Positions 40,931 to 54,865 of a stretch of 64,000 bases of DNA are shown here, piece by piece. The position numbers and the translations under genes are program-made. Location of the stretch: NCBI GenBank assembly GCA_030674155.1, contig CM060342.1, forward strand, positions 21,775,345 to 21,839,344, in the 5' to 3' direction. Position 1 is the first letter of the stretch, and the number at the start of each line of letters is the position of its first letter. The notes beneath the pieces are model-generated. The model saw only the letters and a list, made by a program, of their open reading frames with translations, was not told the origin of the DNA and made no database searches. The stretch comes from Stramonita haemastoma. Lineage: Eukaryota; Mollusca; Gastropoda; Neogastropoda; Muricidae.

Positions 40931-43900
40931 TAAACACATAACAAAATCCCCCACACAATAAACAAACAACAAACCACTCCCAGAACACCCAAAACCTCAC
41001 CCCACACAACCCAAACATAAAATACACAAACACAAACAAAACCTACAAAAAAACACCCCCCCACATCAAACAAACCAGCGAAAAATAAACAACCCTACAC
41101 AACCCCCCACACCAAGTACACAAGCAACCCACTAAACCCCAACACCAACAAACCACACACAATAACAATAGCAACAAAAAAACCCACTTGACCCACTCAC
41201 AGAAACAATAAACACCACCACACAAAAACCCCCACACCACCCACCAACACACCACCACCAAAACAAACCGCAATACAAAATACAAAGCCCAACACAACTA
41301 TACCCACAAACCACAAGATCCAAAATTAAGTACACAACCCCACCCCCCCCCAAACCAAACACACCACACCAACCAACAAGACCACAAAACACCAAAGTAA
41401 TCACCCACCAAACCCAAAACTCTACCCCGCTACCAAAAAACGCACAACCAACACATGCAAACCACCAAACCCCAACCAAAAACCCACCGAACACCGCACC
41501 CACCAACACACCACCAATACCACCACCAGACACACAAATAAAACCATCACCCCAACAAACCCACACCCCCACACCATACACAAAACAATAAACCCAAAAA
41601 GGCAAGCCTTAACTCACCACACCACAAAACACTAACTCAACAACACACAACCTCACACCATACACACAAAAAATAACCCATACAACATACACCAACCCAC
41701 CAAACCCCAACCACTCGACGAAATCCCAACCACCACCCACACACGACACACACACCACAAAATAACAAAAACCACACAACACACCACCACCAACAATACA
41801 AACAACCCCACAACCGACAACCAACACCCCAAACTCAACTCCTAACAAAACTCACGCAACCCAACAACCCCCACACACCCATAAACAGAACCAACACAAA
41901 ACCACAAACACACCCACACCACCACACAACCACCCAAACAAACTACCACTCCAACACCTCACCTTTACTATATCACACTCCAACAACACATCGCAGCAAC
42001 TCTCCAGACCTCGCCAAAACAACCACCCAAACCCGAAAAGAAACTCTCATTCACAACAACGATACCAACAGAAAATACACAAACCCCTCAACAACAACCA
42101 CCAACAACACCCACACCCCTTAACACAAACACACACCACCCACCAACCACATACACCCATCCAAACCCAAGTCAACCCACAAACTGAAACAACCCCAACA
42201 CTACACTCAAAAACACAACCCCCAACCACCCACGATACTACCCATCAAAACCAAAAACATCAACCAAACCCTACACCAACAAACCACAAACAAACACGCC
42301 CACAAGCAAAAATAAACACACCACACGCAAACAAAACCATCCCTCAACCCGAATCCCACAACACTACGACCCACCAAGCAACAACACACAAAAACAAACA
42401 CAATCTCACCACAACACATACCTCCCGAACACACCCACACAACCCACACAAACCACCACAAGCCACCCAACCCAACCAAACTACCATCACACAACCCCAC
42501 ACGACAAAACCTCAAACATAAAAACACATCCCAAACACCCACTATCTCCACGAATACCACCAACGACACACACGTCCAAAATCCACACCAAACAGTCACA
42601 CAATACACCCACACCCCACCCCCTCACCCGTAACTAACAACCACAACGACAAATCCAAAAACACCAACAACCCCAACCCTAAAAACAACCGCATCCAAAA
42701 TACCCAAACACCTCTACACCAAAGACCCACCCCCCACCAAACATACACACAACCACACCATCCACCCCACACCAACCCACATTCCAAAAACAATACAACA
42801 CACAAACTCACAACACCTAAAACACCTTATATTATTCCACACAACACACAACTCAAAAAAACACACAACCACCAACGACTCCACCAACCACCTCAAAAAC
42901 CCAACCGCAGTCCTTCAACACACACAAAACAATCAACACAACCAACAAACCACACAACAATATCCACACCACACAACTAAACACTAACAACGAAACAAAA
43001 CAAACCCAACACAACACTCCAAAAAAACAACCATAAACCCCCCCCCCCTCATCCAACAACCCAGCCAAAAAACCACCACACCACACACTAAAACAAGACA
43101 CCCCCCAAACCAACCGGACACCAACCACCACAAACTAATCCCGAACTCACCCACCACCGCAGACCAACCGAACAAACTAAAATCCACATCATACCTACCA
43201 CAAACCCAACACCCACTACTACACCACAAAAAAACCAACACCAATTCAAGAACAAAAACAAACACACCTACCCCAACCCATTGTCCCAGCCTCAAAACAC
43301 AGACACACATAACCCCACCAAAACAACACATAACAAAATAACACACACAAACAAACCCCAACAACTTTATAACCAAACTCACAACAAAAACGATCAACGA
43401 CAACCATACAACCCCCTTAAACACCACGACAATAATAAAACCAACCCCAGAAAACCCAATCACCCACCCGAACAAAAAATACAACACACAACTCCAAAAC
43501 ACCAACCCCTAAATCCCAAACAGAAATATAAACACCCCCAACCCAAAACCACAACCAAAAACATCAAACCAAAATAAATTCAACCATACCCCACACTAAA
43601 CAAACACACAACGCACAAATACCCCCCACCACCCCACAAAACCAAAAATAAAACATCTCACACCAACCAACAACCCAACTCACAACAAAACCAAACACCC
43701 CCACCCACCAACACACCCCCCCTACATACCACAACACCCACACAAAAACAAAATAACAAAACTAAAAAACAAACCCAACAACTACACCAACCCACCATCA
43801 AAACATAAAAAACCACCAGTAACAACCCACACATACTACACTCTCCACCCCAGAGTACAAACCCCACCACCAACTCAAATCAACACAAAGAACACAAAAC

Positions 43901-45062
43901 CCAATCACAGAAAAAACACAACCAAACCAACAGTACCACAGCGACCTCCACATCCAAACAACACAAACTACACAAACTACCAACACAAACACACAAACCA
44001 TATACAACAAAACAAAAACACAGCGCACCACCCACACCAAAACAAAAACCAATCTAGAAAAAATAGCCTAACACCACACCACTACCAACAACCCAAAAAA
44101 ACACCAACAACAACCACCCCACACCCAAACAACAACCCACACATCCACCACCCACCACCCCACTCACACCCAAAAACACCAAACACAACACACCCCACAA
44201 CACCACACAACACAAAAACAAAAACACCAAAAAATCACCCACTACCTATTAAACACCAACCAAAACCATAAAACTCACTAACCACCAAATAAACAACAAC
44301 CTAACTACGCCAAACACACCAACACCAACCCAAAATCACACACTATACCCGCAAACGCAACAACCCCACAAACCCACAACACCCCACCCCACAAAAACCC
44401 CCCCCCCCCATATACCCACTACCACCCCACCAAGAACCACATCACAACCACCAAAAAAAACCAAAACCAACAACACCAAAACATACCGCAACAAAAAACC
44501 AAACACACCCAACCTCAACACCAACCCACCACAACCCACACATCCCCAAACTAAACCCCAAACCTAAACAACACATAGACACACAACTTCCCTGACACCC
44601 ACCAAAAAAACCCACAAAATCACACACGGAACATCACCAATAAAAACTGACCCAGCAACACACGCCAACAACCCCCCGAAAACTACCCAACAACACCCAA
44701 CACGCCCTAACCCCAAACGCCACACAACAACCACAAAAAAAAACAACACACACCACAACACCAAAAACAAAAAAAAACAAACACACCACACACCCCAATA
44801 CAAACCAGAACCAAACCCACACACCCAAATCACATAAAACAACCATGGCCCCACACACACCAACAAACCCATCCACACCGAACCCCCAAACCAATCATCC
44901 ACCAACTCAACCAAAATACCACCCAATACCAACAAAAAAAACTAAACCCCCAACATACCCCACCAAACACAACCAACACAAAAACCACCCAACAAACCCA
45001 AAACTCACCAAACACCACCAAACCTATACCCACACCACTACAAACACAACACATATCCCTCA
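40931..45062. other. A/C-only block of 4.1 kb, probably artefactual
   Basis: Nearly every base is A or C, with isolated G and T. There is no period as in a microsatellite. Long - strand frames (V/G/C/F/W-rich) exist only because stops need A-containing codons that G/T-only sequence seldom makes. The block ends abruptly at a damaged satellite unit. Confidence 0.75.
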
Positions 45063-48000
45063 TGTTAGGTAGCTGCTAGACACGCTCCCGAGCGCACAAA
45101 GTGACAAGGAGCCTAGTTCACAAACCCCCTATCCCTCCTATTTCTACTTCCGGGTGCGTCCCCGCACAACTTGATGCACAACGCCGACCCTGCGCAAAAT
45201 CGGCCGGGGTTAGGTACCAGCATTGGCGCGCGATTCGCGCGCGCAGGAGTTATGACAGTGTGATGGTTTGTTGCGCGCTGATGCGGCCCACCCACCACAC
45301 ATATGACAGATGTGTGTGCCACAAATAGCTTAATATGAGGACCATATCTAGGAGCCCAGGTGCATGCTATATGAGGCGTACACTTAGCAGCAATATCCCT
45401 TACCTTCCGACAAAGTAACCTATCTAAGCTCAGGCGTCCAAGATTCGCCACCAAACCGCGCCACCCCTATCCAAGCTGGTAGGGTAGAGAGTGTACGCAT
45501 ACCGATGCGATATTGTCATTGGTGCCGTGTGGAACATAACCGTGCAAACGTGGATTGGGACTGGGCCGAAACCGTCACTAAGGGTTGCCTCTTGCCCCAA
45601 AGGCTGGCTTTTTTACGGCGGGGGGTGGGTATGCGTTTGTGCGCGCGTGCGCGCCGCGCTGTGTTTGTCATTGAGATTATGAATTTTGTTGCGCGCGATC
45701 GTGGCGGCCACCCTCCACTTTGCTGTTGTGCCACATATTGCTGTTATAGTGACATTATACAGTGTGCCCAGGTGCTTGAGTTTAATTTTGTGCGAACCCT
45801 TACTAGCTTTCCTTCCGACAAAGTAGCCTTCTTACTCGATGCGGCCATGGTGTTCGCCACACATCCGGGCGCCACCCAATAACCAAGATGGTGAGGAGAG
45901 AGTGAACGCATACCGTTGCGAGTATTGATTGTGTTGCCGTGGGATCTTTAACCGAGCAAAAGTGGGATTCGGACGGGGCGAAAACGAGCTCTTAGGATGG
46001 GCCCCTTGGCCCCAAAAGGGGGCTTTTTTGGCAGGGGGGGGGGTATCCCTTGGGGCGCGTGCGCGCGCGTGGTTTTTTGTCGGTGTTGGGTTTTTTTTTG
46101 GGGCGCATGTGGCGGCCCCCCCTCCCCTTTGCTGTGGTGCCTCTATTGCTGTATAGTTCATTATGTGGGCCCCCGTGCTTGTTTTTGTGGGGTACAAACC
46201 CCCCAAACAGCTTTTCCCTTCCCCAAAAATAACCTTTTTACTCTTTGGGGGCCAAAAGGGGGGTCCCACAAAAACGGCGCCCCCCAATCCCAAAAGGTGG
46301 GGGGAGTGACCCTACCGGCATAAAATTTTCTTGGGCCGTGGATCTTTTCCGTGCAAAAATGGGGGTCGGAAAGGGGCCGAAAACGGCTCTTAAAAGGGGG
46401 GCCCCTTGCCCCCAAAAAAAGGGGTTTTTTGCAGGGGGGGGGGTATGCTTTTGGGGCGCGGCGCGCGCGCGGTGTTTGTCATGTGTTGGTTTTTTGTGCG
46501 CGCATGGCGGCCACCCTCCACTTTGCTGTGGGGCCCCAAAATTTCTGATATGTCATTAAAAGTGGGGGCCCCGTGCTTTTTTTTGTGGCCCTACACTTTT
46601 CCGCTTTTCCCTTTCCCACAAAATACCTTTTTAGCTCTTTTGGCGGGCCCGGTCGCCACAAATCCGGCGCCACCCATAACCAAGTGGGGGAGAGAAATGT
46701 ACGCAAAACCCTGGAAAATTTTCTTGGTGCCGTGGGGTCTTTTAACCCGGGAAAAATGGGGGTCGGACGGGGGCCCAAACGGCCCTTAAGGGGGGCCCCT
46801 TGGCCCCCAAAAAAGGTTTTTTGGGGGGGGGGGGTATGGGGTTGGGGCGGTGCGGCGCGTGGTGTTTTGGGCAGTGTGTTTTGGTTTTTGTGCGCGCTGT
46901 GGCGCCACCCTCCACTTTGGGTGTGGTGCCTTATTGCCCGTTTTTCATTATTTGGGGGGCCCATGCTTTTTTTTGTGGGGTACACTTAGCAACTTTTCCC
47001 TTTTTCCCAAATAGCCTTTTTAGTCTTGGCCCGGGCCCGGGGTCGCCACAAATCCCCGGGGCCCCCCCATATCCAAGATGGGTGGAGAAGGTACCATCCC
47101 TGCATATTGCTTTTGGGGCCCGGGGTCTTTAAACCCGGGAAAAAATGGGAGTCGGGCGGGGCCGAAAACGGGTCTTAGGTGGCCCTTGGCCCCAAAAAGG
47201 GGGCTTTTCGGCAGGGGGGGGTAGCGTTGGGGGCGTGCGCGCCCCGGTGTTTGTCAGTGTGTTGGTTTGTGTGCCGCTGTGGGGGGAAAACCCCCCCCTT
47301 TGGGGTGGGCCTCATATTGCGTTAGTGTCTTTTTGTGGTGCCCAGTGCTTTTTTTTGTGGCGTACATTAAACTTTCCTTTACAAAAACCCCTTTTTAGCT
47401 CTTGCGGGCCCTGGGGCCCCCACAAATCCGGGGCCAAAACCCCTACCAAGAGGGGGAGAGGTGGACCTACCGTGCGATATTTTTCCCTTTGGGGCCGTGG
47501 GACTTTTAACCCCTGCAAAAGGGAGTCCCGGGCCGGGGGCCCAAAACGTCTAGGGTGGCCTCTTGGGCCCCCCAAAAAGGGGTTTTTCGGGAGGGGGGGG
47601 GTATCGTTGGGGCGCGTGCGCGCGCCTGGTGTTTGTCCCGTGTGTTGGGTTTGGGGGTGCGCGATGTGGGGCACCCCCACTTTGCGGGTGCCTCAAAATT
47701 TCTGTATAGGCATTATTGTGGGGCCCATGCTTGTTTTTTTTGGGGTAAACTAGCAGCTTTTCCCCCGAAAAATAGCCCTTTTTACTCTTTTGGGGGCCCT
47801 GGGTCCCCCACAAATCCGGGGGACCCAAACCCAAAATGGTGGGGGATTTAAAAACCGGGCGATATTGTTGGGGGGGATTTTTAAACCCTGCAAAAGTGGG
47901 GGTCGGCGGGGGCCCAAAACGGCTCTTTGGGGGCCCCTTGGGGCCCAAAAGGGGCTTTTGGGGGGGGGGGGGTATCGTTGGGGCGGTGGGGCCCCGCGCT

Positions 48001-48140
48001 GGTGTTTGTCATGTGTTTGGGTTTGTTGCCGCATGTGGGGGCCACCCTCCCCCTTTGCTGTGGGGCCTAATTGCTGATAAGGGCTTTTTGTGGGGCCCCT
48101 GCTTGTTTTTTGTGGCTAATTTGCCAAACTTTCCTTCCCA
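45063..48140 (+). repeat. Satellite array resumed, error-laden units
   Basis: About eight units of the 392-bp satellite are recognisable. The first two (45.1-45.95 kb) carry scattered inserted bases. Those from 45.95 to 48.14 kb show G and C homopolymers lengthened and A/T lost (for example 'ggggcccc' runs). The order of landmarks is kept. Confidence 0.85.
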
Positions 48141-48900
48141 CAAAATCCTTCTAGCTCTTTTGGGGGCCATGGTGTCGCCACAAATTTGGGGCCACCCATA
48201 TCCAAGATGGTGGGAGAGAGTGTACGCATACCGTGCGATATTGTCTTGGTGCCGTGGGATCTTTAAACCGTGCAAAAGTGGGAGTCGGACGGGCCGAAAA
48301 CGGCTCTTAGGGTGGCCTCTTGGCCCCAAAAGGCGGCTTTTTCGGCAGGGGGGTGGGTATGCGTTGGCGCGCGTGCGCGCGCGCTGGTGTTTGTCAGTGT
48401 GTTGGTTTGTGTGCGCGCATGTGGCGGCCACCCTCCACTTTGCTGTGGTGCCTCATATTGCTGTATAGTGTCATTATTGTGGTGCCCAGTGCTTGTTTTT
48501 TGTGGCGTACACTTAGCAGCTTTCCTTCCGACAAAGTAGCCTTCTTAGCTCTTGGCGGCCATGGTGTCGCCACAAATCCGGCGCCACCCATATCCAAGAT
48601 GGTGGGAGAGAGTGTACGCATACCGTGCGATATTGTCTTGGTGCCGTGGGATCTTTAACCGTGCAAAAGTGGGAGTCGGACGGGGCCGAAAACGGCTCTT
48701 AGGGTGGCCTCTTGGCCCCAAAAGGCGGCTTTTTCGGCAGGGGGGTGGGTATGCGTTGGCGCGCGTGCGCGCGCGCTGGTGTTTGTCAGTGTGTTGGTTT
48801 GTGTGCGCGCATGTGGCGGCCACCCTCCACTTTGCTGTGGTGCCTCATATTGCTGTATAGTGTCATTATTGTGGTGCCCAGTGCTTGTTTTTTGTCGGGG
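48141..48900 (+). repeat. Satellite array, clean units next to the gap
   Basis: Nearly two standard monomers, almost identical to those at 34-36 kb, run to 'ttgttttttgtcgggg' directly before the N run. Confidence 0.95.
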
Positions 48901-49000
48901 NNNNNNNNNNNNNNNNNNNNNNNNNNNNNNNNNNNNNNNNNNNNNNNNNNNNNNNNNNNNNNNNNNNNNNNNNNNNNNNNNNNNNNNNNNNNNNNNNNNN
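48901..49000. other. Assembly gap of 100 N
   Basis: Exactly one hundred N separate the satellite from an unrelated tandem family. The size is a placeholder and the true distance is unknown. Confidence 0.99.
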
Positions 49001-49440
49001 AACACAACTAGATAGGCACATTTACTTACCCCCCCCCCCCCAATAAAAACACACGGGAACATTATTTTACCCTTCCCCCCCAAAAAATAAAACCACAGGC
49101 ACATTAACCCTCTTCCTCCCTCCCCCCCCCCCCAGAAAAAACAAAAACAAACCAAACAAAACAAACCAGGAACAACAACAAAAAAGGAACAATTAATCCT
49201 CTCCAACAAAAGCGTCCAAGGGCATTTACCCTCCCCGCCCAAAAAAACCCCAAACACAGGACAGGCACAATTACCTTCCCCCCCCCCCCCCCAAGAAAAA
49301 ACAACACAGGCACATTTACCTCTCTCCCCCCAAAAAAACAAAACACCAAAAAACACAGGCTTGTTTATCCTCCCCCCCCCCCCCCCAAACACAGGCACAT
49401 TAATTTATCCTGTCCCTTAATAAAAACACACAGGCACACT
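49001..49440. repeat. C-rich 'ACACAGGCACATTTACC' minisatellite
   Basis: About nine imperfect units of 'acaggcacatttaccctccc' plus poly-C and poly-A follow the gap. The same units return at 51410-51560 and 51690-52250. Confidence 0.8.
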
Positions 49441-49479
49441 ATATTCAACCCTACACTTAAATCATACCCAATCAGTCTC

Positions 49480-51720
49480 TCACATTTTTCGTAAGATGTG
49501 TTGGTGTAAAATCTGCATCATTCCTCCAGCAGAAATCAATACACAGATCTGCCACCAACTCATTTAAAGTCATTTCATAGAATATCAATGCATACGCTTT
49601 TGTCTTCTGATTTGAATTTTGGGTTTTTTTGAAGCATAAAACAATCCAAATCATCACTTTACTTTTTACATCATACATACTTTGCACATTATGCAACCTA
49701 TTACATTTTTATTACCAATTCACATTAATTTTAATCTCATTATCCCCCCCCCCCCAAAAAAAAAAAAAAAAAAAAAAAAAAAGAAATCACTCACTTTTTA
49801 CTCACTGCTATACATAAAATCTTACATCATTAGTCTTTCCCATACATTTTTGCTAAAAAGTATCGGTGTAAAATCTGCCATCAATCTTCCAGCAGAAGAT
49901 CAATACACAGATCTGCCACCAACATCATCTAAAGTCATTTCACAGAATATCAATGCCAATCACAGCACAAGCTTTTTTTTTGCTTTTCCCACATTAGGTG
50001 ATTAAAAAAAGTAACTAACCTCTCCCACACTTTACTTACGCTATTATACAACATTCTACATTTTTTGTTGACTTCCAATGGCTCAATTTAAAAACAAAAA
50101 GGCAAACAAACCACTCAGGTACGTTTTATCCAACACTATACATAAAACCATTAGAATGTCAACAACAATCACAGCACAAGCTTTCTTTTTGTTTCCAAAT
50201 TTGAAGTGATTCAAAAGAAGAAAAAGAAAGGTAACCTCCCCCCCCCCCCCCCCCAAAAAAAAAGGAAACAAACCACAGGCACATTTCATTCACTAGTATA
50301 CTTAAAATCCTATACCATTATTCTTTCACACATTTCTTTCTAAGATGTGTTGGTGTAAAATCTGCCATCAATCTTCCAGCAGAAGATCAATACACAAATC
50401 TGCCACCAACATCGTCTAAAGTTATTTCACAGAATATTGATGCCAATCACAGCACAAGCTTTCTTTTTGTTTTTAAATTTGATGCAATTCAAAAATTGAT
50501 TAAAAAAAGAAAACCACTTCTGACCCTCTTTTAAAACTATTATACACCCCTGCTACATTTTTCTTTGCTGTTTACATTTGATCTCACTCTTTACAAAAGA
50601 AAGATAAAGCATAGACATTTACCAGATTGCATAAAATTATTTAAAATAGCAATGGCCATTGCAGCACCAGTTTTCTGTTTTTCACATTTTATGTGATGTA
50701 AATAAAAAAAAAACATCCGCGCATTTCCTACACTATTATACAAAAAAAACTTTTTTCTTATAAATTCACATCTTATCTCACTACTTAAAAAAAACAATAC
50801 ACTACACTTAATGTAATATCCCATTATCTTTCACATAATTTATTTTTCGTAAGATGTGTTGGTGTAAAGTCTGCCAGCAACCTTCCAGCAGAAGATCAAT
50901 ACACAGATCTGCCACCAACATCATCTAAAGTTATTTTACAAGATATAAATGCAATTTACAGCATCAGATTTCTTTTTGTTTTTATGATTGATGTGGTTTA
51001 AAAACTAACAGAATTTTTTTTTAATCACTTCTGGCAAATTTTCACACTTTCATACACCATTGCTACATTTTTCCTTGTTGTTTACATTTGATCTCATTCT
51101 TAAAAAAAAGAAAAGATAAACTTGCCACAGATAGCAATGGCAATTACGGCATCAACTTTCTCTTTGGTTTCACATTTGAAGTGATTTAAAAAAGAAAAAG
51201 AAAGAAAACCAATCCCCCAGAAAAAGGGGAAAAAACCACAGGCACATTTCATTCACTAGTATACTTAAAATCAAATACCATAAGTCTTTCACATACATTT
51301 TTCGTTAGATGTGTTGTGCAAATCTGCCATCAATCTTCCAGCAGAAGATCAATACACAGATATACCACAACATCATCAAAGTCATTAAAAAAAAAACACC
51401 AAACAATAAATGCACAGACCCAGGCACATTTACCCTCTCCCCCCTAACCCCCTCCCCCAAAAAAAACAACAGCAAAACCCCCACCAAACACAGTCACATT
51501 AATTTATCCTCTCCCTCAACGAAAAACACACGGGTACACTCTCTTCAACCCATATCCCATCAGTCCTTCACATAATTTTTTTCGTAAGATGTGTTGGTGT
51601 AAAATCTGCCAGCAGAAGATCAACACACAGATCTGCCACCAACATCATCTAAAGTCATTAAAAAAAACACCTAACCACAAACCAACCAACATGCATTTAC
51701 CTTCTCCAGAAACACACACC

Positions 51721-51784
<64 letters not shown>

Positions 51785-53120
51785 ACACACTCTTACCCTC
51801 TCCCTAAAAAAACACACACATGGACATTTACCTTCCCCCCCAAAAAAAAAACAAAGCAAAATTAAACACAGGCACATTTACCCCCTCCCCCCTCCAGAAA
51901 AAGACAATTTACCCTCTCCCCCCTCCAGATAAAGACATTTATTTACACTCTCCCTCCCCTCCAGAAAAGACACATTCACCCTCTCCCCCCTCCAGAAAAA
52001 GAACATTTACCCTTTCCCCCCTCCAGAAAAAGAACATTTACCCTTTCCCCCCTCCAGAAAGACACAGGGACATTTACCCTCCTTCCCCCCTACAAAGGCG
52101 CATTTACCCTCCCCCAAAATAGGCACATTTACCCTCCCCAAAATAGGCACATTTGCACCCTCCCCCAAAAAGGCACATGCACCTCCCCCAAACACATGCA
52201 CCCTCTCCTCCCTCCCCCCAAAACAAAAAATCACAAAAACCACAGGCACATTTTCTTCACTACTATACTTCAGTCTTTCACATACCTTTTTTTGTAACAT
52301 ATGTTGGTGTTAAATCTGCCATCAATCTTCCAGCATAAAACCAATACACAGATCTGCCACCAAAAATAAAAAAGCCGAAAAACAAGCATTTTCCTTATAC
52401 ATTTTTTGCAACATTATAGAAACTATCACATTTCCTTGCCAATTCACATTAATATTGATCTCTTTACCAAAAAAAAAATCGGTCCCATTTTATCCATTCC
52501 TATACTTAAAATCAAATACCAGAGCTCTTTCCTGTACATTTTTGGAAGTTGAGTTGGCGTAAAATCTGCCCTCAATCTTCCAGCATAAGATCAATACACA
52601 GATCTGCCACCAACATCATTTAGAGTTATTTCACAGAATATCAATGTCAATCACAGCACAAGCTTTCTTTGTGTTTTCACATTTGCTTATGCTTTGAAAA
52701 ATTAATAAATAGAAAGCCCTCTTTGTGCATGATTTCTACACTGTTATACAACATGCATATTTCTTGTCATTTTAGATCGAATATTATTTCATTTTACGTT
52801 ACATCTCATTATCTAAAAAAAAAAGGCAAAATACACAGGCGCATTTTATCCTGTGCTTTAAATTAAATCATTAAAATATCAATGGCAATCACAGCACAAG
52901 CTTTCATTTTGTTTTCAAATTGGATATAATTTTTTTTTTTTAAAAACTCTTCCCCCCAAAAAAAACAACAACAAAAATCCTAGTCACTTTTTATTCACTA
53001 CTATGCTTAAAATCATATACCAGTAGTCTTTCTCATACATTTTTTGCAAGATGTGTTGGTGTAAAATCTGCCATCAATCTTCCAGCAGAAGATCAATACA
53101 CAGATCTGCCATCAACACAA
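49480..53120. repeat. Diverged tandem family, about 500-bp unit, nine cores
   Basis: A core with 'gtaagatgtgttggtgtaaa', 'atctgccatcaatcttccag' and 'agatcaatacacagatctgc' occurs at about 49485, 49858, 50338, 50848, 51301, 51583, 52300, 52553 and 53044. The linkers contain 'aatcacagcacaagctttct' and T-rich DNA. Spacing varies from about 250 to 720 because minisatellite blocks have inserted or expanded. On the - strand short frames such as DLCIDFC arise, but I see no gene. Confidence 0.85.
51690..52250. repeat. (CA)n and CCCTCTCCCCCCTCCAGAAA minisatellite
   Basis: A pure CA run (51724-51783) is followed by about fifteen units of 20-30 bases built on 'catttaccctctccccc' and 'ctccagaaaa'. It interrupts the 500-bp tandem family. 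Confidence 0.9.
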
Positions 53121-53515
53121 ACTAGAAGTTCTTTTACACAATCACAGAGCCAGCTTTATTTTTCTTTTCACAATAAAGGCTCTTTGAAAAAAAAACGAAA
53201 CCTCTCCACACACTGCACACATTATACAGCACACGGTTTTAAGAATCTACGTTACATATATATTCATGCCCATTTTTCTGAAAACTCCCTTACCAGTATT
53301 TTCAATAATTTAAAATTGGCATTTGAAATTGTGGAAGGTCTTTGTTACAGTCCCTTAGGACATTTGTTATAGTTGCATTAATGTTAGTGAGTTGTTTTTT
53401 TATGTTTTTATTATTCCTGTTCCATTATCAAGTTTCTTTGTGTGGTGGGTGGGGGGTGAGGTGGCTTTTTTTCCGTCTAAATATCACTAAAAGTGAACAG
53501 ACGTAAAATTGAAGA
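53121..53515. other. AT-rich sequence, no gene seen
   Basis: No exon or element end is seen. Confidence 0.4.
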
Positions 53516-53680
53516 CAACAACAACAACACACACACACAGAGTCACACACACAGAGTCACACACAGAGTCACACACAGAGTCACACACACACACACACAA
53601 CACACACACACACACACGATTCACACACACAAGAGACACACACACAGAGTCACACACACAAAGTACACACACACGCACAG

Positions 53681-53729
<49 letters not shown>

Positions 53730-53785
53730 CACACAAACACACACGGAGACAGACACAGAGACAGACACACAAACACACACATAGT
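53516..53785. repeat. CACACAGAGT microsatellite/minisatellite
   Basis: CA runs with regularly spaced 'agagtcacacacac' units. Frames through it are histidine/threonine- or valine/cysteine-rich translations. Confidence 0.95.
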
Positions 53786-53910
53786 CATACCTCTATCCCC
53801 ACTCCCACAGCCCTAACTGCCTACTTCAACCCCACCATCCCCCATCCTAGCACCCCTTTCCCTAAAATTCTACCAACCCTCCCAACCCTCAAAACTCAAA
53901 TTTCGCCATT

Positions 53911-54216
53911 GTGTCAGCTAGTAACATCTAATCTACCTGCCTGTGTGTCCACATGAGGGGCCAGGGTTAGTATACAGGTTAGGATTAGTATGAATAGTTA
54001 GCATGCAAAAAAGGAAGGAAGCATGCAAAAAGGGGAAGCCTGCGAAAAGGAGACACATGCAAAAAGGGCAACACATGCATAAAGGGGGACACATTCAAAA
54101 AGGGGAAAGAAGCATGCAAAAAGTGGGAGGGTTGCCAGTCTGTTGGTTGGTCTGTGTGGGAAAGCATGTGGACATAGCAGCAGATAGAACTGACGGTACT
54201 TAGCTGGAGACACAAC
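53911..54216. mobile_element. MITE-like element, family M3, copy 2
   Basis: The termini CTACCTGC...TGTCCACATG (53933-53955) and the inverse (54164-54187) match copy 1 at 1728-1941, as do the outer flanks ('gtgtcagcta' and 'tagctggagacaca'). The interior is a 'gcatgcaaaaaggg' minisatellite of about seven 20-base units in place of the TTAGGG-like interior of copy 1. Confidence 0.65.
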
Positions 54217-54860
54217 AATGTGGGGCTCTATTCAAATTTTCTTTTAAAAATTACTGGTCCTATCAACTGCTAAGGCTCTGTTGTACTTGATTTTGTATGG
54301 ATTTCTAATCCCAAATTCTCAGCTCTGCTGCTATCAAACCTGTCTCAGGCCAAAGACTTGGGAATACAATTTCTTTGTTTTTGTTTCTCCTGCTAGAGCT
54401 CCAAACTTTTACTCATGGTAAGATTTTTTTTGCATACGCAGCCCTACCATTTAGGTAGCTGCATTTGAACTTTAGGGATCCAGTTGAGAATTCAAACCTA
54501 CAAAATTTGCTAGGACAGTCGTGAGGTACCTCTCTGCTCTTTTCGATTTTCAAGTATCCTGAGTTTTGCTTTTTAAAAAGAAATATGTAATTTAATTTTC
54601 ACGTCAAACTGGAAAGACAGTGTAAAACTGAGAGCCAAACCCACAACCTCACGGCGTTATATCCATGTAAAATAAGGCTTGTAACCACCCAAAAACCCAC
54701 GTGAAGTAAAAAAAAAAATAGGGCCAAAATAAAAAAAAATGTAGGCTTGCAAAAAATCTATCACCGTCAATCGCCCTCTTTTCTATCCCCATTGATCCCG
54801 ACTTGTGTCCTAACCCTCCTCCTAACACCTTTCCCCAGAGTAACGCCCATGTACCCTCTT
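54217..54860. other. Unique sequence with a SINE C relic
   Basis: A reverse family C fragment (ACCATTTAGGTAGCTGCATT) lies at about 54446-54480. The rest shows no exon. Confidence 0.45.
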
Positions 54861-54865
54861 TGATT

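Noticed and set aside
41043..45063. Numerous - strand frames of 60-173 codons rich in V, G, C, F and W
   Set aside because: The + strand here is almost only A and C, so the - strand is G/T and rarely forms a stop codon. The peptides are composition artefacts.
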